DNA of 64,000 nt from Ectothiorhodospiraceae bacterium. GTDB lineage: Bacteria; Pseudomonadota; Gammaproteobacteria; HK1. The stretch is from NCBI GenBank assembly GCA_024234875.1, contig JACKNM010000002.1:62001-126000 (forward strand). The letters are read 5' to 3'. Within the stretch, counting starts at the first letter, position 1. Each line of letters opens with the position of its first letter. The notes under the pieces were generated by a model. The model worked only from the letters and a program-made list of their open reading frames with translations, did not search any database and was not told the origin of the DNA. A program made the position numbers and the translations under genes. Positions 25,316 through 34,114 of this stretch are shown here, piece after piece.

Positions 25316-27676
25316 ATGTCCGACCGCGTGACGAGCCTGGATCCGTCGTCCGCCCTGCCCCGGCGCACCGGTCGCGTTCGCGTCGCAAGCGCCCACGGCG
25401 CGATCACCATTCGACGCGACGCCCACGGGGTGGCCCACGTCGACGCGAGCGACGAGCACGACGCGTGGCTCGGTCAGGGCTACGCGGCGGCGCAGGACCG
25501 ACTGTGGCAGATGGACTTCGACCGCCGGCGGGCGGTCGGCCGGCTGGCGGAGGTGACCGGAGCAAGGGCCAGATTCGGCGGTGAGGACGCGATCGCCGCC
25601 GACGTGCTCGCACGACGCCTGCGCCTCGAGGCGGCGTCGCGCGCCGACGTGGCGGCGATGTCGGCCGAGACGCGCGCGATGTTCGACGCCTACGCCGCCG
25701 GGGTGAACGCGTTCATCGCCGGCGGCGACCCGTTGCCGGTCGAGTTCACGCTCTGCGACTACCGCCCCGAGCCGTGGGCGGCATGGCACAGCGTGGTGGT
25801 GTTCAAGATCCGCCACGTGCTGATGGGCCTGTGGCAACAGAAGGTCGCCTGGGCGCACTTCCTGTCGAAGGTCGACCCCGAGCGCGCGGCCCTGCTCCCC
25901 GACACCGGCTCGCCCCCCGGCACCGCGACCATCCTCCCACCCGGCGCCGCCGTCGCCAGCGTGCTCGACACCGCGGCGGCGGACATCGCGGCGGTGGCCG
26001 GCAGCCTCGGCTTTCTCGCCGAGGTGGACGGCGGGTCGAACTCCTGGGTGGTGTCCGGCACGCGGGTGACGACCGGGCACCCGGTGCTCTGCAACGACAG
26101 CCATCGTGCGCTCGACGTGCCGAACGCGTACTGGCAGATCCACGTCCGCTGCCCCGGCTTCGACGTCATCGGCGCGACCTTCGCCGGCGTGCCGGGGTTC
26201 CCCCACTTCGGCCACAACGGCAGCGTCGCCTGGAACATCACCCATACCCAGGCCGACTACCAGGATCTCTTCGTCGAGCGCTTCGACACCGACGCCCCGG
26301 GGCGCTACCGCAGCGGCGACGGCTGGAAGCAGGCCGACCGCCGCGAGGAACGCATCGCGGTGCGCGCCGCCGACGACGTCGTGGTGGAGACCTGGGCCAC
26401 CGACCACGGACCGGTGGTCCACGGCGATCCGCGCCAGGGGCACGCGCTGGCGCTGCGCTACACCGCCACCGATCGGGCGTGCCGCCAGTGGGAGTGCCTG
26501 CGCCCGATGCTCGCCGCGCGTACCGTCGCGGCCCTGCACGAGACCCAGCGTGAATGGGTCGACCCGGTCAACAACCTCGTGTCCGCCGACACCGCGGGCC
26601 ACATCGGCTATCTCTGCCGCGGGCGCCTCCCGATCCGCGCGTCGAGCGCCGGGCGCAGGGTGCCGGCACCGGGCTGGGACGGCGCGCACGAGTGGCTGGG
26701 CGACGTGCCGTTCGAGCGCATGCCGCAGGTCATCGACCCGCCGCAGGGCTACATCGGCACCGCCAACCAACGGGTGATCGACGCCGACGAGCCCTACGTG
26801 TCGGACCTCTACGCCTCACCCCACCGCGCCGACCGGATCCGCGAGCTGCTCGACGGCACCGGCACGCTGAGCCCGGAGACCATCGTGGCGATGCAGGGCG
26901 ACCGCGTGTCGCTGGTCGCGCGCGCAGTCGGCGCCCTGCTCGCCCGCCTCGATCCGTGCGCGGGCGACGCCGAGCGCGCGCGCCGGATGCTCGCGGGCTG
27001 GGACGGCGAGCAGCTCGGCGACGATCCGCGGCCACTACTGTTCGCGTGCCTGCGCCGCGAGCTGATGCGCGCGGTGCTCGAGGGCACCGTCGGTCCCGAC
27101 GCGTGCGCCTGGCTCAACGCACAGCCGGCCCCTGCCTACGGCCGACTCATGAACCACTGGATGTCGGGACTCGTGGCCGGGCTCGACGCGCGCTATCGCG
27201 ACCACGCACCCGGCGGGCGAGCCTGGAGCGCCGTGCTGCCGGCCGTGCTCGAGGCAGCGTGGCAGGCTGCTTGCGCGGTCGGTGGCGACGATCCGCAGAC
27301 CTGGCGCTGGGACCACCACCACCGCACCGCGGCGCGCCATCCGCTGTCGTTCGCCTTCCCGGAGCATGCCGCGCTGCTGGACCCACCGGCGGTGGGGGTC
27401 GGTGGTGACGGCGACACGCTGCAGGCCGCGGGTTACGTCTGGAAGCCCGGAGGCGCGCTCGGCCTGACGCTGCTCAGCGTCTACCGCCAGGTCGTCGACT
27501 TCGCCGATGCCGAGCACGGTAGCTTCGTGGTCCCCGGCGGCGTGAGCGGCCTGCCGGGAACCGCGCACTACGCCGACCAGCTCGAGCACTGGCGCACCCA
27601 CCGACGGGTGCCGATGCATCGCCGCGCCGACGAGGTCGAGGCCGCCGCCGTCACCACCCTGACACTGCACGGCTGA
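25316..27676 (+). CDS. penicillin acylase-like Ntn amidohydrolase
   Basis: 786 residues. S45-family enzyme made as a precursor that cuts itself into alpha and beta chains; the new N-terminal serine of the beta chain hydrolyses amides such as acyl-homoserine lactones, penicillins or glutaryl compounds. The alpha part starts with RRDAHGVAHVDA and the GQGYAAAQDRLWQMD motif (residues 53-67). The cut site is G240/S241 in DGGSNSWVVSG, with the following HNGSVAWNITH oxyanion region intact. No signal peptide is present, although most relatives are periplasmic. GGAGAG precedes the ATG; a TACCAT at 25281-25286 may be the -10. Single gene between two leftward units. Confidence 0.93.
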   Translation: MSDRVTSLDPSSALPRRTGRVRVASAHGAITIRRDAHGVAHVDASDEHDAWLGQGYAAAQDRLWQMDFDRRRAVGRLAEVTGARARFGGEDAIAADVLARRLRLEAASRADVAAMSAETRAMFDAYAAGVNAFIAGGDPLPVEFTLCDYRPEPWAAWHSVVVFKIRHVLMGLWQQKVAWAHFLSKVDPERAALLPDTGSPPGTATILPPGAAVASVLDTAAADIAAVAGSLGFLAEVDGGSNSWVVSGTRVTTGHPVLCNDSHRALDVPNAYWQIHVRCPGFDVIGATFAGVPGFPHFGHNGSVAWNITHTQADYQDLFVERFDTDAPGRYRSGDGWKQADRREERIAVRAADDVVVETWATDHGPVVHGDPRQGHALALRYTATDRACRQWECLRPMLAARTVAALHETQREWVDPVNNLVSADTAGHIGYLCRGRLPIRASSAGRRVPAPGWDGAHEWLGDVPFERMPQVIDPPQGYIGTANQRVIDADEPYVSDLYASPHRADRIRELLDGTGTLSPETIVAMQGDRVSLVARAVGALLARLDPCAGDAERARRMLAGWDGEQLGDDPRPLLFACLRRELMRAVLEGTVGPDACAWLNAQPAPAYGRLMNHWMSGLVAGLDARYRDHAPGGRAWSAVLPAVLEAAWQAACAVGGDDPQTWRWDHHHRTAARHPLSFAFPEHAALLDPPAVGVGGDGDTLQAAGYVWKPGGALGLTLLSVYRQVVDFADAEHGSFVVPGGVSGLPGTAHYADQLEHWRTHRRVPMHRRADEVEAAAVTTLTLHG

Positions 27677-27685
27677 GCGTCGAGC

Positions 27686-27709
27686 CCGGGCGCGCGCTCG
27701 CGTGCCCGG
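27686..27709. terminator. hairpin between convergent genes
   Basis: 10-bp stem (CCGGGC... paired with ...GCCCGG, one G-T pair) with a GCTC tetraloop, ten bases after the acylase stop and facing the stop of the AIR-synthase-like gene. No T run follows. Confidence 0.45.
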
Positions 27710-27745
27710 CCGGTGAGACCGTCGCCGGCACGCGCCGAGACGCGC

Positions 27746-28801
27746 TCAGGTCTGCGTGCAGGCGCCCGCGTACACCGCGGCGATGGCATCGACCTCGGGC
27801 CGCGGCCAGATCTCGGGCACGCCACCGTCCACGCGCTCGACCCGCGGCGGGCCGTCGTGCAGCGCGCCGATCGCCGCGCAGTCGATCCCGTCGCGTCGCA
27901 ACGCCGCACACACCGCGTCGCTGTCCGCCGGGTCGACCGCGATCAGCAACGCACCGGAGGCGATCGAGGCGAGCGGGTCGATGCCGAACGCGACGCAGAC
28001 ACGCCGGGCCAGCGCCGGGATCGGAATGCGCGACGGATCGACGCTCACCGTCAGCGCACTCGCCTCGGCCATCTCCCACAACGCGCTCGCCACTCCCCCC
28101 TCGGTGGGGTCGTGCATCGCGGTCACCCGCCCGGCGGTGATCGCGACGCGCGCGTCGCGGGTCACCCCGATGCCGGGCGCGTGCAGGAAGTCCCGCGCGG
28201 CCCCCAGCTCCTGCGGCGAGAGCACGTCGCGCAACCGCTGCGGGAACTCGCGCGCGAGCAACGACGTTGCCTCGATCGGGACGCCCTTGGTGATCAGCAG
28301 TCGGTCACCGGCGCGCGCACCACGCGGCGTGATCAGGCGCTCGCGCGCCACCTCACCGACCATCGCACCGACCGCGATCGGTCGGTCGAGACCGGCGGTG
28401 ATCTCGGTGTGGCCGCCGATCACCACGATTCCGAGCGCACTGCACGCGGCGTGCACCTGAGCCATGATGCCGCGCGCGGTCTCGGCGGTGGTGCGACCCT
28501 CGGGCAACAACAGCGTGACCAGTAGCCAGCGCGCAACGGCGCCGGTGGTGGCGATGTCGTTGGCGTTGACCTGGACCAGGTAGTGACCGATCTCGTCGGT
28601 GGCGAAGGTGATCGGGTCGGACTTGTAGACCATCAGGCGATCACCACCGTCGACGACCGCGCAGTCGAGCCCGATCCCGGGACCGAGCACCACCCTCGGA
28701 TCGTCGACCCCGAGCCGATCGAGCAGCGGCGCGAGGACATCGACCGGCAGCTTTCCGACCGCCAGTGCGCGCGGTGTCGGCGTGTCGGCAGGCCTGCTCA
28801 C
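27746..28801 (-). CDS. AIR-synthase/HypE-fold ATP-binding protein of unknown function
   Basis: 351 residues. PurM/HypE/SelD/ThiL superfamily, enzymes that activate an amide or carboxyl oxygen with ATP. The N-terminal half has the metal/ATP loop LGPGIGLDCAVV and NANDIATTGA, and the C-terminal half HDPTEGGVASALWEMAE, which is the family's second conserved block. It lacks the PRxC tail of HypE and the catalytic Cys/Sec of SelD, so neither name is justified. Start is uncertain: GTG 28801 is used because it leaves 49 bp after the upstream gene, but no strong Shine-Dalgarno is seen and the frame stays open to 29011. It is the last gene of the caspase operon. Confidence 0.8.
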   Translation of the reverse strand: MSRPADTPTPRALAVGKLPVDVLAPLLDRLGVDDPRVVLGPGIGLDCAVVDGGDRLMVYKSDPITFATDEIGHYLVQVNANDIATTGAVARWLLVTLLLPEGRTTAETARGIMAQVHAACSALGIVVIGGHTEITAGLDRPIAVGAMVGEVARERLITPRGARAGDRLLITKGVPIEATSLLAREFPQRLRDVLSPQELGAARDFLHAPGIGVTRDARVAITAGRVTAMHDPTEGGVASALWEMAEASALTVSVDPSRIPIPALARRVCVAFGIDPLASIASGALLIAVDPADSDAVCAALRRDGIDCAAIGALHDGPPRVERVDGGVPEIWPRPEVDAIAAVYAGACTQT

Positions 28802-28850
28802 CGGACCGCGGCCGCGGGTCGAGGCGACGCGACGGCGCCCGCACGCATGC

Positions 28851-30584
28851 TCAGCCCTCCAGCCGCTCGGGCGGCGCATCGTCACCACGGCGGTCGAGCA
28901 CCTGCTCGGCGACCGCGAGCAGCCGGGCGAGATCGGTCGACAGGCCGGAGACGGCGAGCCCCTGGCGCTCGAGCCATTCACGTAGCTCCGTACCGGTGAG
29001 CCCGTCGCCATCGCTCGCCATCTCGTGGAGCTCCTTCAGCGCCAGGGCCAGGCGCCGCTGCGCGGGCGAGAGGGCCAGCTCGCCCCCGCCTCGCGTGCGG
29101 ACCATGCGCTTCAGCCGACGCACCACCGCCGGCCAGTCCACGTGCTCCGCGAGCAGCGCGATGCCGCGCTCGGTCAGGTCGCGCATGTGCTCGGCGTCGG
29201 CCGCGGACGAGACGCGGCCGAGCACCGCGCGCGCGACCTCCCTCGCCAGCTCGCCGAGCTCGGGCCGCGACCGCGTGGCCGCCTCGGGCCGCGCGACGAA
29301 CGTGCGCAGGTTCGCGGTCACCCGCCCGAGCATCTCCGCGAGCGGCCCGTCGTCAGCGTGCGGCGCCACCGTGCCGACCATCGGCACGGCGACGGACGGA
29401 TGGGCGTCGGACTCGATCCAGTTGACCCACACGCTCGCGTCGACCACCTGTCCCGCGAGCGCGAAGGGCCCACCGCGCGGTGGGCTCGGCAGGGCGCGCG
29501 CCGCCTCCATGACGTAGCGCCAGCCGAGCTGGAGCATCGGTGGCGCATGCAGACGGGTGACGATCGCGGTGAGCCGATCGGTGCTCGTGGCCAGGTCACC
29601 GAGCCGCGCGCGTCGTGCCTCCAACGCCACCACGTCGGGATGGTCCCGCCCCAACAGGCTCGCGGTGTTGCCGAGGACGATGTCGAGCAGCGCGAGATCG
29701 GGCTCGGCGCGGAGCAGGATGAGATGCGCCGCCATCAGTCCGAGCATCGGGTTGTCGAACTTCCCGCGCAGCAGCGCGCGCATGGCGTCGCGGTCGATGA
29801 TCCCCTCACCACGCGCGAGCGCGCGGCGGGCCAGCTCGAGCAGCTTGAGATCCTCGCGCTCCGGGATGAACGGCACGCCGGTGCGCTCGATGACGACCGC
29901 CGCGTCGTCGAGGTCGGCCAGTCGGGCGGCCGAATCCTGAGCGTCGGGGACCATGGCGACGAAGAGCTGCAGGGTCCAGCCCGCGGGAACCACCAGTGGC
30001 ATGCATCGCCGCTCGCCGTGACGCGGCGGCGCGCGCAGGACGTAGGCGCCGGGCGCGACCTCCGCGTTCGCCAGCAGGTAGCCCGCCGCCACCTCCCGAG
30101 TCGCGATCGCGTCCAGCGCGATCCGGCCGTCGATACCGGGACCGGTGAGGTCGAACCCGTCGAAGCTCGCGGCGTGGTGCCCGAGGGCCGCGGGGTCGAG
30201 CTCGCGATCGGGCTCACCCGGGTCACGCAGCAGGATCGCGAGCCCGGCGCCGGTACCGAGCCGGGCGGTCGGCGCGGCACCGATGCCGGCGGCGGAGGCG
30301 GCGTGACGTTGCCGAGTGCGGCTGGTACCGGCGAGCGGAATCGGGGTCGCGAACACCACCGGGTCGAGGCGAACGACGCGGACCCGATCGGCCTCGGAGA
30401 CCGCGAACAGGGTGTCCCGGCTGGCGTCGCCATTGCGCGCGACGGCACGGTAGATGCCAGGAGCGACGTCGGCCTCGACCTCGCCGATCCCGCGCGCGAG
30501 GACGCGGAATCGGCCGTCGACCAGCATCACCTCGTCGACACCGTCGGCGGCCTGGACCGCGACCCGAACCTCAGAGGCGCACAT
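28851..30584 (-). CDS. unknown protein with tandem beta-type domains shared with the caspase
   Basis: 577 residues, function unknown. Residues 5-75 (core APGIYR at 41-46 and LFAV at 59-62) resemble the C-terminal region of the neighbouring caspase-like protein (QPGFYR ... LFAV), and a second, weaker copy is at about 115-210 (APGAYVLR, PLVV). From residue 215 on the protein is alpha-helical, rich in Leu/Ala/Arg, and may be a repeat scaffold; no membrane segment. ATG 30584 is chosen because GGGAGGTG sits 5 bases upstream; a GTG two codons earlier overlaps that site. The start lies inside the end of the caspase gene (14-bp overlap), so translation is coupled. The shared domain suggests that it is bound or cut by the protease. 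Confidence 0.82.
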   Translation of the reverse strand: MCASEVRVAVQAADGVDEVMLVDGRFRVLARGIGEVEADVAPGIYRAVARNGDASRDTLFAVSEADRVRVVRLDPVVFATPIPLAGTSRTRQRHAASAAGIGAAPTARLGTGAGLAILLRDPGEPDRELDPAALGHHAASFDGFDLTGPGIDGRIALDAIATREVAAGYLLANAEVAPGAYVLRAPPRHGERRCMPLVVPAGWTLQLFVAMVPDAQDSAARLADLDDAAVVIERTGVPFIPEREDLKLLELARRALARGEGIIDRDAMRALLRGKFDNPMLGLMAAHLILLRAEPDLALLDIVLGNTASLLGRDHPDVVALEARRARLGDLATSTDRLTAIVTRLHAPPMLQLGWRYVMEAARALPSPPRGGPFALAGQVVDASVWVNWIESDAHPSVAVPMVGTVAPHADDGPLAEMLGRVTANLRTFVARPEAATRSRPELGELAREVARAVLGRVSSAADAEHMRDLTERGIALLAEHVDWPAVVRRLKRMVRTRGGGELALSPAQRRLALALKELHEMASDGDGLTGTELREWLERQGLAVSGLSTDLARLLAVAEQVLDRRGDDAPPERLEG

Positions 30585-31677
30585 CGTCACCTCCCGCGCT
30601 CTCCACCGCGAACAGCGCCTGGCGCGCGAGCGCCCCGCTCAACGCGTAGCGGTAGAAGCCCGGCTGCAGATCGAGCGCGAACCGCTCGCCGTCGAAGGCG
30701 AGCGGTCGGGGCTCGGCACTGCCGCGGCGCACCGTCGACGTCTCGGGTGGGCGGCGCAGCTCGCAGCGCGCCACCGGGCGCAGGGCGCCGTCGGTCAGCT
30801 CCAACGCGACCGGCGCGCCGGGATGGTCGGCGAGCACGAATCGACACTCGACACCGGCGTTTCCCGAGCGCAGGAGCAGATCCTCGGCAGTGGTCGGCAG
30901 CACCACCTCCGGTGCCGGCGCCGCCTCCGCGCCGCAGACCTCTTTCCAGGTGCCGAGGAGGTGATCGCGCAGCGCGGTGGCGCTGATGTGGTTCCCGGCG
31001 TCCGGCACCGCCTCGGTCAAGGCCTTGCAGAGCGCGTGGGTGAGGAGCCCGAAGACCTTGCCACCGCGCTCGGCGATGGGTCGCTCCTGCGCCTTGCCGC
31101 CCTTGGGCGCGGCGTAGATGCAGAGCAGCTTCACCGTGGTGGCTGCGCCGACCCCGGCCTCGTTGATCGGCGGGATGTCCGGTGAGCGGTTGACCTCCGC
31201 GTCGCGGCAGCAGTCCATGACCAGGACGATCTCGGAGAACAACGCCTTGTCCCTGGCCGACAGCGCGTAGAAGGTGCCGTAGATGTTCTCCGGGAAGTCG
31301 CGGGTGGCGTTGGCGGCATAGAGCGCACCCTGCGGGTTGAGGCTCTTGCGCTCACAGAACCCGTGCCCGGAGAAATAGAGGTAGAGGCGTGCGTCGCGCC
31401 GCGTCACCCGCCCCTCGGCATCACGCACGACGCGCTTGAAGGCGCGCTTGAAATCCTCGGTGACTGGCGGGACGTCATCGGGCTCGACGTCTGGCGCCAG
31501 CCGCCGCGGGCTGAGGATGGTGGTGACGTTCGCCGGGTCCAGACCGCCACCGTCGGGCGATGTCAGCCAGTGGCGGACCAGGGCCACGTCGTTGAACGGC
31601 CCCCGTAGCTCGGGGAAGACCGCGGCGTCCGCGTAGCGCGAGATTCCGACGAGGATCGCGTGATCGTCCGCGGCCAT
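30571..31677 (-). CDS. caspase-like (peptidase C14) protease with C-terminal beta domain
   Basis: 368 residues. Caspase/metacaspase-fold cysteine protease: ILVGISRYAD start, catalytic H105 in YLYFSGHGF and catalytic cysteine in the D155-C-C-R motif (C157). The catalytic part ends near residue 250. Residues 275-368 form a small separate domain with QPGFYR (339-344) and LFAV (355-358), repeated in the next gene. No signal or membrane segment. Start ATG 31677 has GGGAGAG 4-5 bases upstream. Bacterial caspases of this kind often act as effectors in conflict or regulated cell-death systems, with a partner protein as activator or target. It lies 19 bp after the alpha/beta hydrolase gene. Confidence 0.9.
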   Translation of the reverse strand: MAADDHAILVGISRYADAAVFPELRGPFNDVALVRHWLTSPDGGGLDPANVTTILSPRRLAPDVEPDDVPPVTEDFKRAFKRVVRDAEGRVTRRDARLYLYFSGHGFCERKSLNPQGALYAANATRDFPENIYGTFYALSARDKALFSEIVLVMDCCRDAEVNRSPDIPPINEAGVGAATTVKLLCIYAAPKGGKAQERPIAERGGKVFGLLTHALCKALTEAVPDAGNHISATALRDHLLGTWKEVCGAEAAPAPEVVLPTTAEDLLLRSGNAGVECRFVLADHPGAPVALELTDGALRPVARCELRRPPETSTVRRGSAEPRPLAFDGERFALDLQPGFYRYALSGALARQALFAVESAGGDDVRL

Positions 31678-31696
31678 CAGCTCTCCCGAGCGCACC

Positions 31697-33187
31697 TCAC
31701 CACGCGTTGGCCAGCATCCACTCGAGGCTGGCGAGCGTCGTCTCGTCGTTGTCGAAGTCGCCGTGCTTGCGCGAGGCGCAACGTCGGCCGTCTCCGTCGT
31801 CGGCGCACGACCATACCACGCGGCCCGACGCGGCGAGCTCGCCGCGCACGCGATCGACCGCCTCGAATCCCGCGCCCGAGTACGTCTCCGCGAGATCCTG
31901 ATAGCGCTGCATCCCGACCAGCGGTCGGTCGACCTCGCCGACCCAGCGCCCGTCGCGCACGTCCCCCTCGAGGAGACCGGACACGAAATAGAGCAGCGAC
32001 CGGGTGTAGAGGACCGGGACCATCGCGTCCGCGGACTCCACCGGCTCGCTCATCGCGAACATCCGCAGGCGCCGGACTCGCGGGTGATCGCCACCGGCGT
32101 GCGCGTCGAGCGCGTCGGCGAAACGTGCGTGCGAGACCGCCGGCGCGAGGAGCACGACGTCGAAGCGGAGCTCGGGAGCGAGTCGCGCCGCCGCATCGAG
32201 GAGCTCGCAGATGTAGATGGCGCCGGTGCTGTGCCCGATGAGGGTGATGCGATCGAAGCCGCGACCGGCTGCCTGCAGCGCGCCGAGCTCGCGCACCACC
32301 GCCGTCCCGCAGCAACGCGGGTCGTCACCGAAGCCGTCGTGGGTGTCACGCTTCATCTGGTTCCAGACCACGGTTCCCACCTTGTCGAGGAAGGCCGAGC
32401 GCAGGACTTCCTCGACCACCGTGCAGTAGATGCCGTGATCGCGCCCGGCGCGATAGCGCTCGATGACCGCGAGCACCACTGTCGCCACCCAGCGCGCGAC
32501 CGTCCACCACGACAGCGCGCCCTTGGCAGCGTGGGTGCGACCGGGCAGGAGCGCCTGCAGCGCGTGGTCGTCGAGCGCGGTGGCGGTGGTCGCCGGGTCG
32601 GCCGCCTGCAGCGCGAGGAAGGCGTCCTGAAAGTCCGGATCCGCATCGAGCCCGTACTCGATGTCGGCCGCGAGGTCGTCGAGCCCTGGCAGACTCGCAC
32701 CCTTTCCGGTCGCGCTCGCGGCACGGTCGAGGTCGACGACCGGCGGCCGGGCGCGCGCGCCGTCGAACCACTGGCCGAACTCCTCGCGCAGTCGCACCTC
32801 GTCGATCGTCGTCCCGGCGGCGCCCTTGAGCCCGACCGAGCCGCCGATCTTCTTCACCACCCACTCCGCCACCTTGGTCACCAGCGCACGAAAGGCGCGG
32901 TCGGCGAGGATGTCGCGTGGGTTGTTGACCAGGCTCTCCACCAACCCCGATTCCCAGACGAAGAACAGCGGGTAGGCGCCGGCATCGGCGTAGCGGGGCG
33001 CCAGGCGGTCGGCGATGCCACGGCCGGCACGCTGCGACACGAGGCCGCCGTGGAAGTGCAAGACGAGGTGCCGGGACGCGCTGGCGGCGCTACCGAGAAT
33101 GCGCGCGACGTCCTCGACGCTGGAGGTCGTGTCGTCACCGAAGCGGCCGTTCGCACTGTGCAGGACGTGGTCGCGCTGGACATTCAT
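31697..33187 (-). CDS. alpha/beta-hydrolase-fold protein (lipase-like) in the caspase operon
   Basis: 496 residues. Two conserved blocks of an alpha/beta hydrolase: oxyanion-type HFHGGL (44-49) and nucleophile elbow GHSTG with S320. Between them lies a ~200-residue insertion (100-300) with a short hydrophobic stretch near 225-245 (WTVARWVATVVLAVIE), which may hold the protein at the membrane. Probably hydrolyses an ester or lipid. Ends with a Cys- and charge-rich tail. First gene of the leftward operon that continues with the caspase; the ATG at 33187 is the natural start. Confidence 0.8.
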   Translation of the reverse strand: MNVQRDHVLHSANGRFGDDTTSSVEDVARILGSAASASRHLVLHFHGGLVSQRAGRGIADRLAPRYADAGAYPLFFVWESGLVESLVNNPRDILADRAFRALVTKVAEWVVKKIGGSVGLKGAAGTTIDEVRLREEFGQWFDGARARPPVVDLDRAASATGKGASLPGLDDLAADIEYGLDADPDFQDAFLALQAADPATTATALDDHALQALLPGRTHAAKGALSWWTVARWVATVVLAVIERYRAGRDHGIYCTVVEEVLRSAFLDKVGTVVWNQMKRDTHDGFGDDPRCCGTAVVRELGALQAAGRGFDRITLIGHSTGAIYICELLDAAARLAPELRFDVVLLAPAVSHARFADALDAHAGGDHPRVRRLRMFAMSEPVESADAMVPVLYTRSLLYFVSGLLEGDVRDGRWVGEVDRPLVGMQRYQDLAETYSGAGFEAVDRVRGELAASGRVVWSCADDGDGRRCASRKHGDFDNDETTLASLEWMLANAW

Positions 33188-33276
33188 CGAGATTCCCCTC
33201 TACCTCGTCGGGCGACGTCCAAGATAACGCGGCGGCGTCGACTCGCGCGTCGCGCGCGGTGCTCTCGTGACGCAGA

Positions 33277-33687
33277 TCAGCGGTAGATCAGTCTGATCGT
33301 CGACGACGCGGTCGCCACCAGGACGTCGTTCTGGTGCAGGTCTCCCTCGAGGAAGCCGATCGACTTGCCGAGCCGCACCACCCGGCCGCGCCCGAGCATC
33401 GGTCCCGGGTTGCCGGCCCGCAGGAAGCTCACCTTCACCTCGAGGGTCGGCACCGCCGCGCGCCCCTCGCAGGCGCCCATCGCCGCGTAGGCCATCGCGG
33501 AGTCGACCATCGCGGTGATGAATCCACCCTGGACGATGACCTCGGAATGACACATCCCGGGGGTGGCGAGAAAGCGCATGGTGACCTCTCGCCGCGCCTG
33601 GTCGTACCCCAGCACCTCACCGCCGATGGTGGTGAGCGCCGGGGAGCCGCGTCCGCGCAACAGGTGCGTGAGCTCGTCGTCCGTCAT
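33277..33687 (-). CDS. PaaI-like hotdog-fold thioesterase
   Basis: 136 residues, single hotdog domain. Hydrolyses acyl- or aryl-CoA thioesters, usually as a tetramer in the cytoplasm. The conserved HSEVIVQGGFITAMVDSAMAYA helix carries the catalytic Asp/Glu-type region. Start ATG 33687 follows GGAGAC; an upstream GTG/ATG at 33726 would add 13 residues with no family support. It is 89 bp upstream of the alpha/beta hydrolase gene in the same direction, so a shared transcript is possible. Confidence 0.9.
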   Translation of the reverse strand: MTDDELTHLLRGRGSPALTTIGGEVLGYDQARREVTMRFLATPGMCHSEVIVQGGFITAMVDSAMAYAAMGACEGRAAVPTLEVKVSFLRAGNPGPMLGRGRVVRLGKSIGFLEGDLHQNDVLVATASSTIRLIYR

Positions 33688-34114
33688 GTCGTCTCCACTC
33701 TTGCCTGCGTCGACCAGCGCTGCCACCCCGCGCGGCCGGGGGAAATCCCCGAGTCATGCGGGCCAAATGCCCCAACCTCGACCGCATCGTCGACCGACGC
33801 CGGCGACGGCGGCGCGACCAGCGTGCCGGCACAGGCGCGTCCGCCGGCTCCGATGCGCGAGCACGCGAGCCGAGGCGCGGGACATCCCGCCGCGACACAA
33901 TCCGTTGAATACGAAACCCCTTCTGCCCACCCGAGCGGCGACCGGGGCACGTGCCGTGCGGCCTCGGTCGCCCGTCGCCCGGCTCCGCGGTGCTCACCCC
34001 GGGCCCCAGACCCGGACAAAGGCCTCGGGCCACGCGATCGTGGCACGGGTCTTGCCCGACGGGAACTGCGGACCTGACGCCGACCCCTCGCGGCGTGCCG
34101 CTCGGGAGTGCGAG
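33688..34114. other. divergent intergenic region, 427 bp
   Basis: Lies between the leftward thioesterase and a rightward three-gene operon. No coding region is convincing. A locally AT-richer patch around 33896-33925 (ACACAATCCGTTGAATACGA) is the likeliest promoter area, with a TTGAAT but no good -10 at the right distance. Confidence 0.35.

Noticed and set aside
25280..26770. Minus-strand frame over the penicillin acylase
   Set aside because: Mirror of the acylase frame; no start signal and no family.
27746..28801. AIR-synthase-like protein as selenophosphate synthetase (SelD) or HypE for the selenoprotein
   Set aside because: Lacks the SelD Cys/Sec-Lys and the HypE C-terminal PRxC; remote from the peroxiredoxin.
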